Positions 1 to 9,752 of a stretch of DNA of 64,000 nt are shown one piece after another. A program made the translations under genes and the position numbers. A model generated the notes under the pieces. It saw nothing but the letters and a program-made list of their open reading frames with translations, did no database searches and was not told where the DNA came from. This DNA comes from Seminavis robusta (Eukaryota; Bacillariophyta; Bacillariophyceae; Naviculales; Naviculaceae): assembly GCA_903772945.1 (NCBI GenBank), contig CAICTM010000095.1, positions 1 to 64,000 of the forward strand. The letters are read 5' to 3'. Each line of letters opens with the position of its first letter. The first letter of the stretch is position 1.

Positions 1-390
1 GCGGTGCTGTCTGTGTCTGCGAAACAGAAATTGAATTCGAGGAGCAGCACGGAAGCGGAATTGATTGGAGCTGACGATGTCATGTCGCCCATGTTGTGGG
101 CAAAGTTGTTCCTTGAAGAGCAGGGGATCGTTGTGAAGGACAACATCCTCATGCAGGACAACAAAAGCACGATCATTCTTGCAGAGAATGGCAAAGGCAG
201 TTCGGGCAAAAGAACTCGGGCTATCAACATTCGTTTCTTTTTTATTCATGACCAGATTGGAAAAGGCAACCTTAGAGTTGTGTACTGCCCAACCTTGGAA
301 ATGCGTGGAGATTTTTTCACGAAGCCCCTTCAGGGCAAGCTCTTCCACGAGCACAGGGCTTTCATCATGGGGCATCCACCCCTTGTTTGA
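1..390 (+). mobile_element. Ty1/copia retrotransposon remnant, RNase H end
   Basis: The window opens inside the last domain of a copia-type polyprotein. The peptide carries the family's RNase H signature: STEAEL near the start, QDNKSTI, an SSGKRTRAINIR block and the closing DFFTKPLQG, followed by a stop. Ty1/copia elements are abundant in diatoms. Only the 3' end of the element is visible because the rest lies outside the window. A possible 3' LTR follows. Whether the element is whole cannot be judged from this piece. Confidence 0.85.
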
Positions 391-447
391 CTGCCTAATT
401 TATTTTATTCGTTCCACGGTAGCCACTTAGGGCACCGTGCAGGAGTG

Positions 448-600
448 TGTTGGAGGAAACATACCTGATACCTCTTTACTATTGACTCGTGTATTAATCA
501 TCTAGTCCGGTTCGCATGCAAATTCATCATGCAAGTAACCGAGGGAGTTTTAGGTCTAAAGTGTTACGGGGGTCCTTATATCCAATTCAATCACAAGAAT
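448..600 (+). repeat. Candidate 3' LTR of the copia element
   Basis: About 55 bases after the polyprotein stop, a TGTTGGAGGAAAC sequence follows a purine-rich stretch. This is where a copia 3' LTR normally begins with TG. The far end (CA) and any target duplication could not be fixed without the 5' LTR, so the end given is nominal. Nothing else is recognised between 600 and 980. Confidence 0.3.
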
Positions 601-980
601 TGCTATGCACCACCAGAAAATCCTCACTTTTGCTTTTCAGCTTAATCTAAAACCAAATTACTCCCCAATAAGCTGCAGTATTACTAGCAAACAACAAGTA
701 CCAGTAATGCACAGGCAACTGAAAGTTGTCATGAATGGAATGGGACTGGCACGGCGAGCTTCTATGCATACTAGCAGTGGCACTCCGGTCACGGCCATAG
801 ACCAATCCTCAGCAGAGTCATTACAATGGCTGAGGATCAGAATCACGCACAAGCAACTAGGCACCCCATCAACGTCTACCAGGGATTCGATTCTCATTTT
901 AGAGCAAAACATACAGTATTCAGCTTCTTAGAGCCTCGAAACCAGCAGTCAGGAAGTTACATATGTCGTCCGACCACTGG

Positions 981-2389
981 TCATCTCTTTCCAGTCATGG
1001 ACTGAGCTAAACTTGCTTCTTTTGAGGCTCTGACATATTCCCACTGGTCAACTTCCTCTAGACAAGAAATGAGAGCCATGCCTGCATCAGAAAATGGGAC
1101 TTTCCACAGATTTGAGGGCCGAATTCTCTTTGGTGCACTGATTCCATCCACCATCACAGCAACTCGGCCCTCTTCCAACCCATCCATGCAGACATGACCA
1201 ATTTTGTTGTTCATTGTGACACCTGAAGGGCTGGTAAGTCCATGGATTATCACCCACAGCCCAGCTATATGCATGGTGCAATTTTCTTGCACCTGAGATT
1301 GTCGGATTTGTGCCATCTCCATCGTGAACTCTGAGTATGACTGTAGTTCGGATCTATCAGTTTCACTGTCAATGCCTTCGGACAAAATATTGAAGAGTTG
1401 ATGCTTCCACGAGCTCTTCAGGAGTGCGGTCTTCAGGAACTGCAAGCTCGAATTTCATGTACGCACAAGAGAACCCCTGACTGATAATACCAGAGAGTGT
1501 CCATGCCCTAATGCATCTCATTTTAAAAATGGTGATTGGGGCTGTCTCTTCATCTGCTAAGATTGCTGCAAGTGTCAATTTTGTAACTCTCTTGAGCATT
1601 CCATCTTGTCGCCACCAGCTCGGCTTTCTAAGCCCCTCGTTGTCCTTCGCAAACTTGTCGGCAAGGAAGAAGATGCTGTTTGCCCACCCCACAAGCGCCA
1701 CATTTTTCTTTTCATAAAAATTGTCAAGCATGCCTGTTAATCCTGCAACAGCCCAACGTTTGCACGCTTCCATAGAGTATTCAATGGCTTCACTGTCCCT
1801 CGAGGATGTCTCAAAGCATCCAGAAAGGTTCTGAAAGGCCTCTGGTCGGCTCGAATCTAGTTTCTGGGCTTCCCGGAGAATCTTTTCGGCACCAGCAATG
1901 TCACAAATTGCAACTTTCTTTAGAGCTGCTCCAATCAGTTCATGATAATCCGATTTGGATGCCCAAACTTGATAGCTCTTATTAGATGATGTACGCAAGA
2001 AGGCTTCAAGTTTCATTCTTCTTGGTTGGTGCCACTTCTTCGTGCCATTTTTTGTGCTTTGACCAAGATTGCCTAAAGCACTTCTGTGAGCAGACGACTG
2101 CAGCCACAAATCCTTCATCGTGACACCGAGGGCACTGCTCAAATCTCTTGCCGTCAGATTCTTCCTTGTTGCACCCCATACAGACATATTTTGCCTTGAC
2201 ATCGGGTGGTCTGGGACTGGGCTGCTCAGCAGCCAGAGGTGCTTTACCTGTGTTCTTGGTTTGCCTCTTCTTTCTTACCATTCTTGTGCTTCTGGTTTGT
2301 TGCTTGAAACCAACACAAAGCAACCTTTGCTTTGGCTTGCTTGCCGATGGCTGTTGCTCGCAGCTCCGAGTCGTCGTGGCTATCTGCAA
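981..2389 (-). pseudogene. MYND zinc finger-TPR-barrel protein, broken copy (copy 1 of 4)
   Basis: Read on the minus strand, three overlapping frames give the same order of parts as the intact paralogues at 7093-8547 and 32010-33350. First comes a MYND zinc finger (CMGC, CPRC, CSQKC, then HKKWH). Next is a TPR-like helical region (AGAEKILREAQKLD, then the EACKRWAVAGLTG block). Last is a small barrel-like C-terminal domain (AGLWVIIHGL ... DGISAPKRIRP). The frame changes near 2015, just after the finger, and near 1410, just after VPEDRTPEELVEAS. Neither junction has room for an intron, so this is a pseudogene with two frameshifts or a mis-sequenced gene. MYND fingers bind short proline motifs in partner proteins. 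Its barrel is closest to copy 4 (41164-41830). Confidence 0.7.
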
Positions 2390-2461
2390 TCGAGAATGAT
2401 ATGGGGAATTCCTTGTGGACTCAGACTCGACCGTGATGTTAGAAAGAACAAGATCATGCAG

Positions 2462-2580
2462 CCCCCCGTACTGGTCCTCAATTTCTTGCCCCTGATCCCA
2501 CAGAACCTAGTCCTGAATTTCGACTGTTCTTAAGCCTGGCCCCGGCTGGCTTCCGTAGATAATTTCCCCACTCTAAAACC
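2462..2580. repeat. Dispersed ~120-bp repeat, copy A
   Basis: This segment is repeated in inverted orientation at 17144-17266 with roughly 95 percent identity by eye, differing by a few substitutions and one short insertion. A more diverged relative lies at about 59090-59232. The ends are GGTTTTAGAGT on one side and a run of G/C on the other. It lies about 70 bp upstream of the broken MYND-TPR gene. No coding potential or known family was recognised; a short non-autonomous element is possible. Confidence 0.75.
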
Positions 2581-2767
2581 CACGTTAAGCGATCCGTTGG
2601 CAAATGCCTCAGATACCTAGAAAAAGATATGGAAGTCAGGGGTTGAGGTATATTTTTATATCTTCTATGTAAGCTTGTGAGGCTGCGAAATAATCAATTT
2701 GGTCCCGGTTGCGAGGCTTCTTTGCGCGGCGACAAAGCCGCTGGGCGGGGCTAGCGGTAGCCCTTTT

Positions 2768-2886
2768 GTTTTATTGTGGCTTCGGAGAAAACCAATTTCC
2801 ACCTTGGTATTGTATTCCTCTTGAGCACGCCAGCATCATGCATGAGAGAGCCGATCTGGTTTGTACTCTTCAAGCAGCGACATGCA
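2768..2886. repeat. Diverged ~110-bp dispersed repeat, copy A
   Basis: Similar in order to 9352-9450: both run from TTGTGG through CATCATG to TGTACTCTTC and AGCAGCGACATG. The adjoining stretch 2668-2750 (CTTGTGAGGCTGCGAAAT) also matches 6723-6790. These are scattered fragments of an unrecognised repeat around the first two MYND-TPR copies. Confidence 0.55.
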
Positions 2887-2915
2887 AGTGATCCTGTGGA
2901 AGCATTCTGCTATTG

Positions 2916-5337
2916 TTATACTGAGTAATCGTCTCTGCTGGAATCCTCAGGATCGAACCCAAGGCTCGGGATCGACGTATTGTCATCGCTGACGCTCGAT
3001 TGGACGTTCGAGCCCGCGATGATCTGCGCGAAGTAGGTTTGCATGAGTCCCTTGCCCTTGGCCAGGATCTTGTCTTCTCTGGGCGTCAACCAACTCGCTT
3101 TGCCGGCCAGAGTGATGGCATCGGCGGTGGCCTGGGAAACATGGATCCTGCCTCGGACGCCGTTGCTTTCCATTCTGGAAGCGGTATTGACGGTATCCCC
3201 AAACAGCTGAAATCGTCCCTTGTCTCCCCGCAAGACTCCCGCGGTTGTACTTCCCGAATGGAGGCCGACCCTCATTGCTAAATATGAAAGCAAGCGAACG
3301 AGCAAGAAAGTATCATAAGCAAGGGATATGCAGTTCAGTGCATATATATATGATCGTTGGCAAGGCCATGCATTCCATGGAACACATGATATTGTATAAC
3401 TTACCTAACTCGGTCGTATCGGGTCCCAGTCGATCCGCCAGCTCGCGGGTTTTGGCGTTCATGACGGACATGACATCCCTCGCGAAGCGGACCATGATGG
3501 TGGCGTGGAGTTTTTGGGGTTCGGGGATCCCTGTCACGGCCACGTAACAGTCTCCGATCGTCTCGACTTTGAATACCTTGCGGCGAATTGCCACCTTGTC
3601 AAATGCCCCGTACAGGGCTTCCAGTAGTTCGAAAACCTCTACCGGCGTTCGCTTGGCGCTCCAGGCCGTGAACCCCGCCAAGTCGGCAAAGAAAATCGTC
3701 GTGTTGTGGAAGAGATCCGCCATGGGTTTGGAAGGCGCGGCGTCGTTGGTGGCATCGCTGGCGGCAGTTACGGATTGCCCGGTTCCTTGTTTTTCGGCAG
3801 CGTTCTTCAAAAACGACCTCAGATTGTTTTCCCTCTGTTTTTCCTCCTTTTGTTCCTGGTACATTTGGGTCAAGACCTTTTTGGGAAAGAGATTGTTGAC
3901 AATGGCACCGGCCGCCACGGCCTGTTCCTTGACAATTCGCTGGCGTCGCCTTACGACACAATCGTACAGAATAAAGAGGAGGGAAGTGAAGAAAAAGATG
4001 TAGACCGCCACCATGGTGTAGTAGACAGGATCGTTGGTAACGTGATGGTCTTGCATGGCTTGGGAGGGGTAAATGGAAATAGAGGGAGGACAATAGGTTT
4101 GCGACAAAGGAATGCCGGTGTAAGAGCTTCCGGCATTGGACTGTTTGGTGATCTCCATCGTTTCAAAGAGAGTGTAGGACTTGGCCATGTGATCGTACCT
4201 TGGATCGTGAAGGTCTCCCTGTCCCAGATAGGTTGTGGCGGGCCCGTCGAGTTGGTAGGTGAAGGGTTCGGAACAGGGAGTGGAAAAGACCACGAGGATG
4301 CCATTGGATCCTTCGGGTAGGATGTTGCGAATGTAATCCCTCCAAAAGAAGGCAAAGTGGAACACGCCAACGAGTGGCTGCGTCTTGGTGAGATCGAGGG
4401 TGATGGAGTCTGTGGAATCGTAGATTGGGAATTCCATCGAGCTGAATGGCTCACTGGGGTCCTCCGTAGAGTTGACGGCCATGAATCGCTGGGTGAACGG
4501 TACGCGAGTTTGTGCAGGGACGACCGTGGCCCTCTGGTGAGTGATGGCATCCTCACACGCTTTGGCAATGAAGGGGAGTCCCCAAAGATCACCATTGAAG
4601 TGCGAACCGGTGACAATAGGGTACTGCTGCCAGCCCACGGTGTAGTTGGTCCTATTGGGCCAAAGACCGGGTGCCACGCCTCGTTCTTTTCCAATGTTGA
4701 TGGGCCCAACGGTGACGTTGACGGCACTGATCCCCGGATTCACGTCCTGATCGTTCTTTTGGATTTCTCGGCTTTCCTCGATCATCCATTCGGTGTTCGC
4801 GGCTGTATAGTTTTCCCACTCTTGCCTGTCGTCCCCTTGCACAAAGGGTCGAACCACGAGAAAGAAGGCCTTGGCGATCTTGCGCAACTTACCCGCTTTG
4901 AGGGCAAAGCCAGGCATGGTCACGAACGGCCAGGAACTGTTGGAGTTGCGCGCGTAATAGATCATATCCACCACAAAGGCATCGGACGATCCCATGGTCT
5001 GATCCAGCGTCCGTCCCACCGCTTCCGCCACCTTGCGCGAATCGCTGTCGAACTTGCGCTCGAACTCGGCCTCTTCATTATCGGTCAAGAACAGGTACAC
5101 GGTGACCACCACGGCGATGGCCGAGGCGACCAACACCGCCAACACCACGATCCGCAGCCGTGTAACCCACCGGCTCTCGCGGGCCGCGATGTTGTCCAGG
5201 GCTGCCTCCTCTTCTTCTTTCGCGGCGCGTGCCTGTGTGGACATCTGGGAGTACCCCATTTCGTCATCGCTGCCATCGTTCATCATCATTACAGCTTGTT
5301 CCTTTGCTTCGCCGCCGTCCATCTTGACAAAAGTCAT
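2916..5337 (-). CDS. Membrane-anchored class III nucleotidyl (probably guanylyl) cyclase
   Basis: Two exons, 5337-3405 and 3277-2916, join across a 127-bp GT-AG intron (3404-3278) to give 764 residues. The splice restores the cyclase core as E-L-A-M-R-V-G-L-H-S-G. TM1 is at about residues 61-84 and TM2 at about 439-460. The roughly 350 residues between them form an N-glycosylation-rich ectodomain, so the protein looks like a single-pass-pair surface receptor. The catalytic domain (about 545-735) shows the first metal Asp in FFADLAGFT, the second in ETIGDCY, and the FGDTVNTASRM block. The Glu of KVETIGD fits GTP. The second selectivity site, usually Cys in guanylyl cyclases (xCLFGD), is Gln here (FQLFGD), so substrate choice is uncertain. 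The reaction is NTP to cyclic NMP plus PPi. The start is the first Met of the open frame. Confidence 0.9.
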
Positions 5338-6954
5338 ATCGGCAGTGTTTGTAGTATGGAAAAACTCTTTCAGAGCTTACTTGAACGAGTCGAGTGTCAG
5401 TCGAGTCAACAAAATAAATGAAAGAATTATTTGCAAATTTGTGGGTCGAGATCGAGCACCGCTTCTTGGAGGTGTAAATGACCCAGAATGATCAATCGAA
5501 TCTCACTGTAGATTGGCTGCGCGCGCGGAGAGCTTTCATGCGAATCAATGAGCTCATCAATGTCAAATGCATAACGATTCATCGTTCGTCCAGTACCGGT
5601 ATTAATACTCCAGTACTAGCTACTGAGTAGTATTTAAAATAGTACAGTACTGAACACAAAGGAGTTACCAGTTTCATTATATTTACGCGAAGCAGGAGCA
5701 CAGGACAGTGACCTTCCCCGGCATCTCCCCAATATTTGCAAGCTACAGTACTCCAGTGTATTAATAAGTTCGCACACAGTTATAATCTCCCCAATGACTT
5801 CGATCGGCTTTGCTGTACATCGTACTATTTATAGTATGTATGCATGTACCGGTATGCATACATGTGGCTCAGTTCTCACGTTCTTACTCGTTCACTCGAG
5901 GGCAGAGAAGACTGTGATGTCCGGCATTCTTGTTTCTGGATAGAAGATGTTGACTTACTTGTACCGGTAGGCAAGACGGCTTGCTGCACAAGTGGATCGA
6001 TTGAGAGGAGACCGGAGGGAGCTCTGGGCACCAATTTCGCGCAAAGGCTTACTTGTAGCTAGCTAGAGCTGGCAGCTGAGCTAGCTAGCTAGATAATGAG
6101 GAACAGGGGAGCTGTCAATCTGTCAATGGTGAACATTGGTCGGGACCTCAGTCCCGGATTGGTGCCGGTTACGTAGTACCGAAAGAAAGCTCGAGCTGGG
6201 ATCTGAGATGCTTTTTCTCTGCCCCGTTTGTGAAGAATTGCCCCTGGTAAGCATGTTACCGCAACAGGACCTTTAGAATCTGGAGAGGCGCGGCACCTCT
6301 GTGCCTTCCATAGTAGAGCTACCGTAGCTAGCTAGTTTAAATGTTTGCCTCCAGATCTCACCTCAAGGATTTGCATGGTAGCATAGTGCCGTTGCTCTCA
6401 GACAGTACCGTATGTAAGCTCTGGCAGCCGCTGAAGATGCGGTGGATGTGTGTAATACAGTGCCAGTATCTGGATCTTCATTAGAGATAGATGAAGGCTC
6501 AGAAGTCTATTGTCATGCTTAGATGACACTAGTCTTGGACTTGCTTTTTGCCTCTCAAACAACTGGAAGAACTATATGCATGGCTGCATCACCCTCGTGA
6601 CCGGCTAGCCGGGAGAAGGAGATTCGTTGGTCACTTTCAACGTCTTTGGGGTGCATGTCTGGTTGACTGGATATATGCTATCCTTTCCATGGCATGTCTT
6701 GGAACATCTATACTGTAGCAGGTAAACTTGTGAGGCTGCGAAATATCTACACTACTCCTGGTATCGAGGTTCTTTTCATGGACAGAGCATCTTGCCGCAA
6801 GACCTCGGATGAAGACTACACTCAGCAAATCAAAACCATGGCCATGGACTCTTCTTCCAATCCTCCGTAGAGCATTCAAATTACGAACTGAATCGGACAC
6901 AACTCACTGAGCATAGACACTGAACATTAACTAAGGATTCTTGTCTTGTCTCTT
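5338..6954. other. Intergenic region without recognised gene
   Basis: Between the cyclase and the second MYND-TPR gene I see no supportable gene. The stretch holds ACCGGT palindromes near 5850 and 5965, an inverted CTAGCTAGCTAG cluster at about 6055-6095, AT-rich AGTACT motifs at 5590-5660, and at 6723-6790 a fragment matching 2668-2750. An 87-codon open frame at 6637-6900 (minus) is not convincing. Confidence 0.5.
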
Positions 6955-7085
6955 GGTTAGTTCCTTCAAGGCAATGAATCTCGTATTCTTCCACTGGTCC
7001 GCATCATCCAGACAGGATAGGAGCGCCACAGAATGCTCTTTCAGTGGAAGCTCTGCTAGGTTCCTTGGATGAATCATTATGGTGC
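6955..7085 (-). pseudogene. Duplicated C-terminal coding segment of the neighbouring MYND-TPR gene
   Basis: On the minus strand this segment encodes MIHPRNLAELPLKEHS, then ALLSCLDDADQW, and ends ...TKRQDKNP plus a stop. It is an obvious copy of residues encoded at about 7271-7387 inside the neighbouring gene (MIHPRNLLELPLQE, ALLSCLNDEDQW). The two copies are about 310 bp apart, so the 3' end of the gene has been tandemly duplicated. It could be an alternative terminal exon: a GTGAGT donor lies just before MIHPRN in the upstream copy and a TTTAG acceptor precedes this one. That particular splice would not keep the frame, so a duplicated remnant is the simpler reading. Confidence 0.7.
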
Positions 7086-7092
7086 CACACGA

Positions 7093-8547
7093 CTAAAGCT
7101 GGCTTGCAATCCAAAACTTGTAGGACGCTGACAGGAACATCACAACCAACACAGAGAGCGGGAAGGGCTGCAGGGGTACATGTAAGACAAATGCAAGAGC
7201 ACTAGATATCGACTTCGTTGTAACACTTAAAACTGGCTCAGGCGAAACCTGTCTCATGGAGAGTATGCATATCTCCAAGGCAATGACTCTTGTAATCTTC
7301 CATTGGTCCTCATCATTCAGACAGGATAGGAGAGCCACAAAGCACTCTTGCAGTGGAAGCTCCAAAAGGTTCCTTGGATGGATCATTTTGAACTCACTTC
7401 TTCCATCAACTTGCACAACAAACTGCCCATTATGTATTCCATCTTTGGAGATTCTGCCCACTAATGTGTTCATGTCAGAGCAAGATGGATTTTTCAGTCC
7501 GTGGACGATTACCCAAAGACCTGCCTGGGGCGAAGGATTGACAGTGCTCTCTGCGGCGACATGGCGACTCAAGGCAACATCCAACATGAAATGAGAATGT
7601 GATAAAAGCACACTGGCGCCGGGTCCGGAGATTGCATCCCGTCCTCCTATCTCGGATGCATCTTTGAAAAGTTTGGAGGCTTCTCGCAGCTCTTCACAAG
7701 TGCGATCATCTGGCACAGCAGCAGAGGTGCAAAAGACCCCACCGCTAACAACACCAGAGAGAGCATATGCCCGGGTCAGTGACATCTCGCGAATCTGGTG
7801 AGGTGCTGTCAGGGTCGGAAGCACTATCTTGGTGATTCTTTTGAGCATTCCATCATGACACCACCAAACTGGCTTCACACGATCGTTATGTTCTTTGGTC
7901 AAATATCTTTTGGCCAACATATAAATAGTTTGGGACCAGTTGTCAATGGCCCATTCTGGGTGTCGGGATTCGAGTTTGCTATCACCGAGGAAACCCGTCA
8001 AGCCGACCATGGCCCACCGCTTACATGCTTCCTCAAAGCATGATACAGCTTGGTGTTCCATTCTTGATTCACTATAGCATGTGCCAAGGTCATAGAAAGC
8101 TTCTGGTCTTCTTGTATCCAGCTTTTGGGCTTTACGAAGCAACCGCTTTGCCCCTGCGACATCAGCAGCAGCCAGTTTCTTTGATGCAGCAAAAATGAGT
8201 GCATCATAATCACTTGTCTTGGCTAGAGATTGCCATTCCTCGGATTGGACAACTTGAAGAAGGCCATTCAAAGACTCCTTACGCTGTTCGCCTTGTGCTT
8301 CCTCCTCGTGAAATTCTTTGTGCTCTGGCCAAGCCTTTTTAAAGCACTTTTGGGAGCAGAAAAGTGCAGGCACGAGGCCTTCTTCCTTGCATCGAGGACA
8401 CTGCTGGGCGAAGGGCTTGTCCTTGGGTTCTGCCTTGTTGCATCCCCAGCAGACTGCTTCTGGTTTCCAGTAAGTAGGCTTTGTAAATAGGTCTTCCAAA
8501 TCTCTCCTAAATTCTTGCTTTAGCTCCTCCATCGTGTGTTGTCCCAA
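7093..8547 (-). CDS. MYND zinc finger-TPR-barrel protein (copy 2)
   Basis: An intact single-exon frame of 484 residues. The MYND finger lies at about residues 30-75: CWGC, CPRC, FCSQKC and HKEFH supply the eight zinc ligands, with His in the last place. TPR-like helices at about 105-200 include AGAKRLLRKAQKLD, RPEAFYDLGTCY and EACKRWAMVGLTG. A barrel-like domain at about 345-425 contains AGLWVIVHGL, VQVDGRSEFK and IHPRNLLELP. MYND-TPR proteins are usually cytosolic or nuclear adaptors; no SET domain is present, so methyltransferase activity is not implied. The last ~55 residues (hydrophobic, ending ASYKFWIASQL) have no counterpart in the paralogues and look like read-through into non-homologous DNA after a partial duplication. 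The likely original C-terminus survives at 6955-7085. Confidence 0.8.
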   Translation of the reverse strand: MGQHTMEELKQEFRRDLEDLFTKPTYWKPEAVCWGCNKAEPKDKPFAQQCPRCKEEGLVPALFCSQKCFKKAWPEHKEFHEEEAQGEQRKESLNGLLQVVQSEEWQSLAKTSDYDALIFAASKKLAAADVAGAKRLLRKAQKLDTRRPEAFYDLGTCYSESRMEHQAVSCFEEACKRWAMVGLTGFLGDSKLESRHPEWAIDNWSQTIYMLAKRYLTKEHNDRVKPVWWCHDGMLKRITKIVLPTLTAPHQIREMSLTRAYALSGVVSGGVFCTSAAVPDDRTCEELREASKLFKDASEIGGRDAISGPGASVLLSHSHFMLDVALSRHVAAESTVNPSPQAGLWVIVHGLKNPSCSDMNTLVGRISKDGIHNGQFVVQVDGRSEFKMIHPRNLLELPLQECFVALLSCLNDEDQWKITRVIALEICILSMRQVSPEPVLSVTTKSISSALAFVLHVPLQPFPLSVLVVMFLSASYKFWIASQL

Positions 8548-9039
8548 TCAATGGCGCACTGGCAAGGACAATAGTTACTTACGAAGGAGTACTAGTATCT
8601 GGTGGAAGGCTATGGATAGGATCTTGTTGAGTTGTGCCTTGGAGCGTGGATGGAGGTGTTCGATTGATGCCAAAGATAAGAGGAGGTATGCATACACGTG
8701 TACTGGTAGTTGGTTCGGAGGCCGTGGCTCCACCAATGCCAACTCTCCAAGCCTCTCTCTCCGAAAAGTTCAAATCGGTATAGGAGCGCGTAGACCGAAG
8801 CCAGCGGAAGCTGTTGTGTGTCCGAAAGCCCCTGCTTTTCTTGCAAAGGAGGAGGCTATCAAAGGTCTCAGCACCAAGATCCAACGATATATCGGTTTGG
8901 GAACCAAGTCTACCAGCGTTTGCCGGTATCAATCATAGCTGGAGAGAAGGCCTCAGAACGTCTTTTCTTTGGGGGGGGTAGTCTAGTGGCTTGCAATTTC
9001 GTTGGATCTGAGAACAGCCATCGCAGGAATTGCAACGTG

Positions 9040-9345
9040 CGAGCAGTGCTGGGGTTGAATCAATCATGTAGGGATTTGCAGTGCTATAGGGCCAACCCCT
9101 GAGGAAAGTCCAGGTCTGGGGCTAAATAATGTTTGGATTAAGGTGCCGGGGCCAACCTTGTGGGCATTGAAGTGCTGGGGCTAGCAAGCATAGTAAGAAA
9201 CAACCCCAAAGGGAACTCCAGTGCTACGGTTGACAAATGAAAGGATTGCAGTGCTGGGACCAACCCCTTAAAACAAATCACAGTGCTGGGACAAACTTTT
9301 GTAGGCATGCCAGTGCTGGGGCTGTAGGAATTGCCGTGCTGGGGG
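9040..9345. repeat. Degenerate minisatellite with AGTGCTGGGGC core
   Basis: About ten units of roughly 25-40 bp share the core AGTGCTGGGGC(C/T)AAC, with cores near 9042, 9080, 9111, 9141, 9170, 9221, 9248, 9280, 9310 and 9332. Spacing and sequence between cores vary, so the array is old. No long open frame runs through it. Confidence 0.7.
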
Positions 9346-9351
9346 GGAAAT

Positions 9352-9450
9352 TGTGGTTGGAATCCCATTGCTCGGTCTGGCTCGTACACATGCCATCATC
9401 ATGTACAAGAGGGCCAATCAGTATTGTACTCTTCGAGCAGCGACATGGAC
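9352..9450. repeat. Diverged ~110-bp dispersed repeat, copy B
   Basis: Matches 2768-2886 in the same orientation (ATTGTGG, CATCATG, TTGTACTCTTC, AGCAGCGACATGG). It begins at the last unit of the minisatellite. Confidence 0.5.
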
Positions 9451-9752
9451 AGTACCGGTAAGGGATTCGGTTGAAGCCGCAGATACAGTAGATCCATTCT
9501 GGGCCATTGAGACGACGTATATTGACGGCGCGAAGTCTAATAAGTGGATGTGCTGGCTTCAATTTCTCTTGGGTAGTTTGCGACTTGCGACCGACGCCAA
9601 CCAGAGATCTTGAGGTCTCGTTGTCCATCTTCAGGGATGCCACTGCTAGCTACTGTAGCCGGTATGATAGGATATAGCTGTTCTTGATTCGAGCAGACGA
9701 CAGAAGAGTTTAACTGAAGCCAAGGCTGGTTCAAGTTCGTTGAGCGAACTGG

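Larger units (their letters stand above)
8548..9752. other. Intergenic region with minisatellite and repeat fragments
   Basis: No supportable gene between the second MYND-TPR gene and the hybrid-binding-domain protein. Open frames on both strands at 8534-8938 have no recognisable features. The stretch contains the GTGCTGGGG minisatellite (9040-9345), a dispersed repeat copy (9352-9450) and a TACCGGTA site near 9460. Confidence 0.5.

Noticed and set aside
4357-5421. Long plus-strand open frame (354 codons) opposite the cyclase
   Set aside because: It lies wholly antisense to the well-supported cyclase exon, is His/Gly-rich and has no recognisable domain; it is a shadow of codon bias.
6637-6900. 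87-codon minus-strand open frame downstream of the second MYND-TPR gene
   Set aside because: Overlaps a dispersed repeat fragment and shows no similarity to the MYND-TPR family.
8534-8938. Overlapping open frames on both strands
   Set aside because: No start context, domain or homology to the nearby MYND-TPR gene; mutual antisense shadows.
8978-9005. tRNA A-box-like sequence (TAGTCTAGTGGC)
   Set aside because: No B-box or clover-leaf arms follow; no tRNA gene could be supported anywhere in the window.
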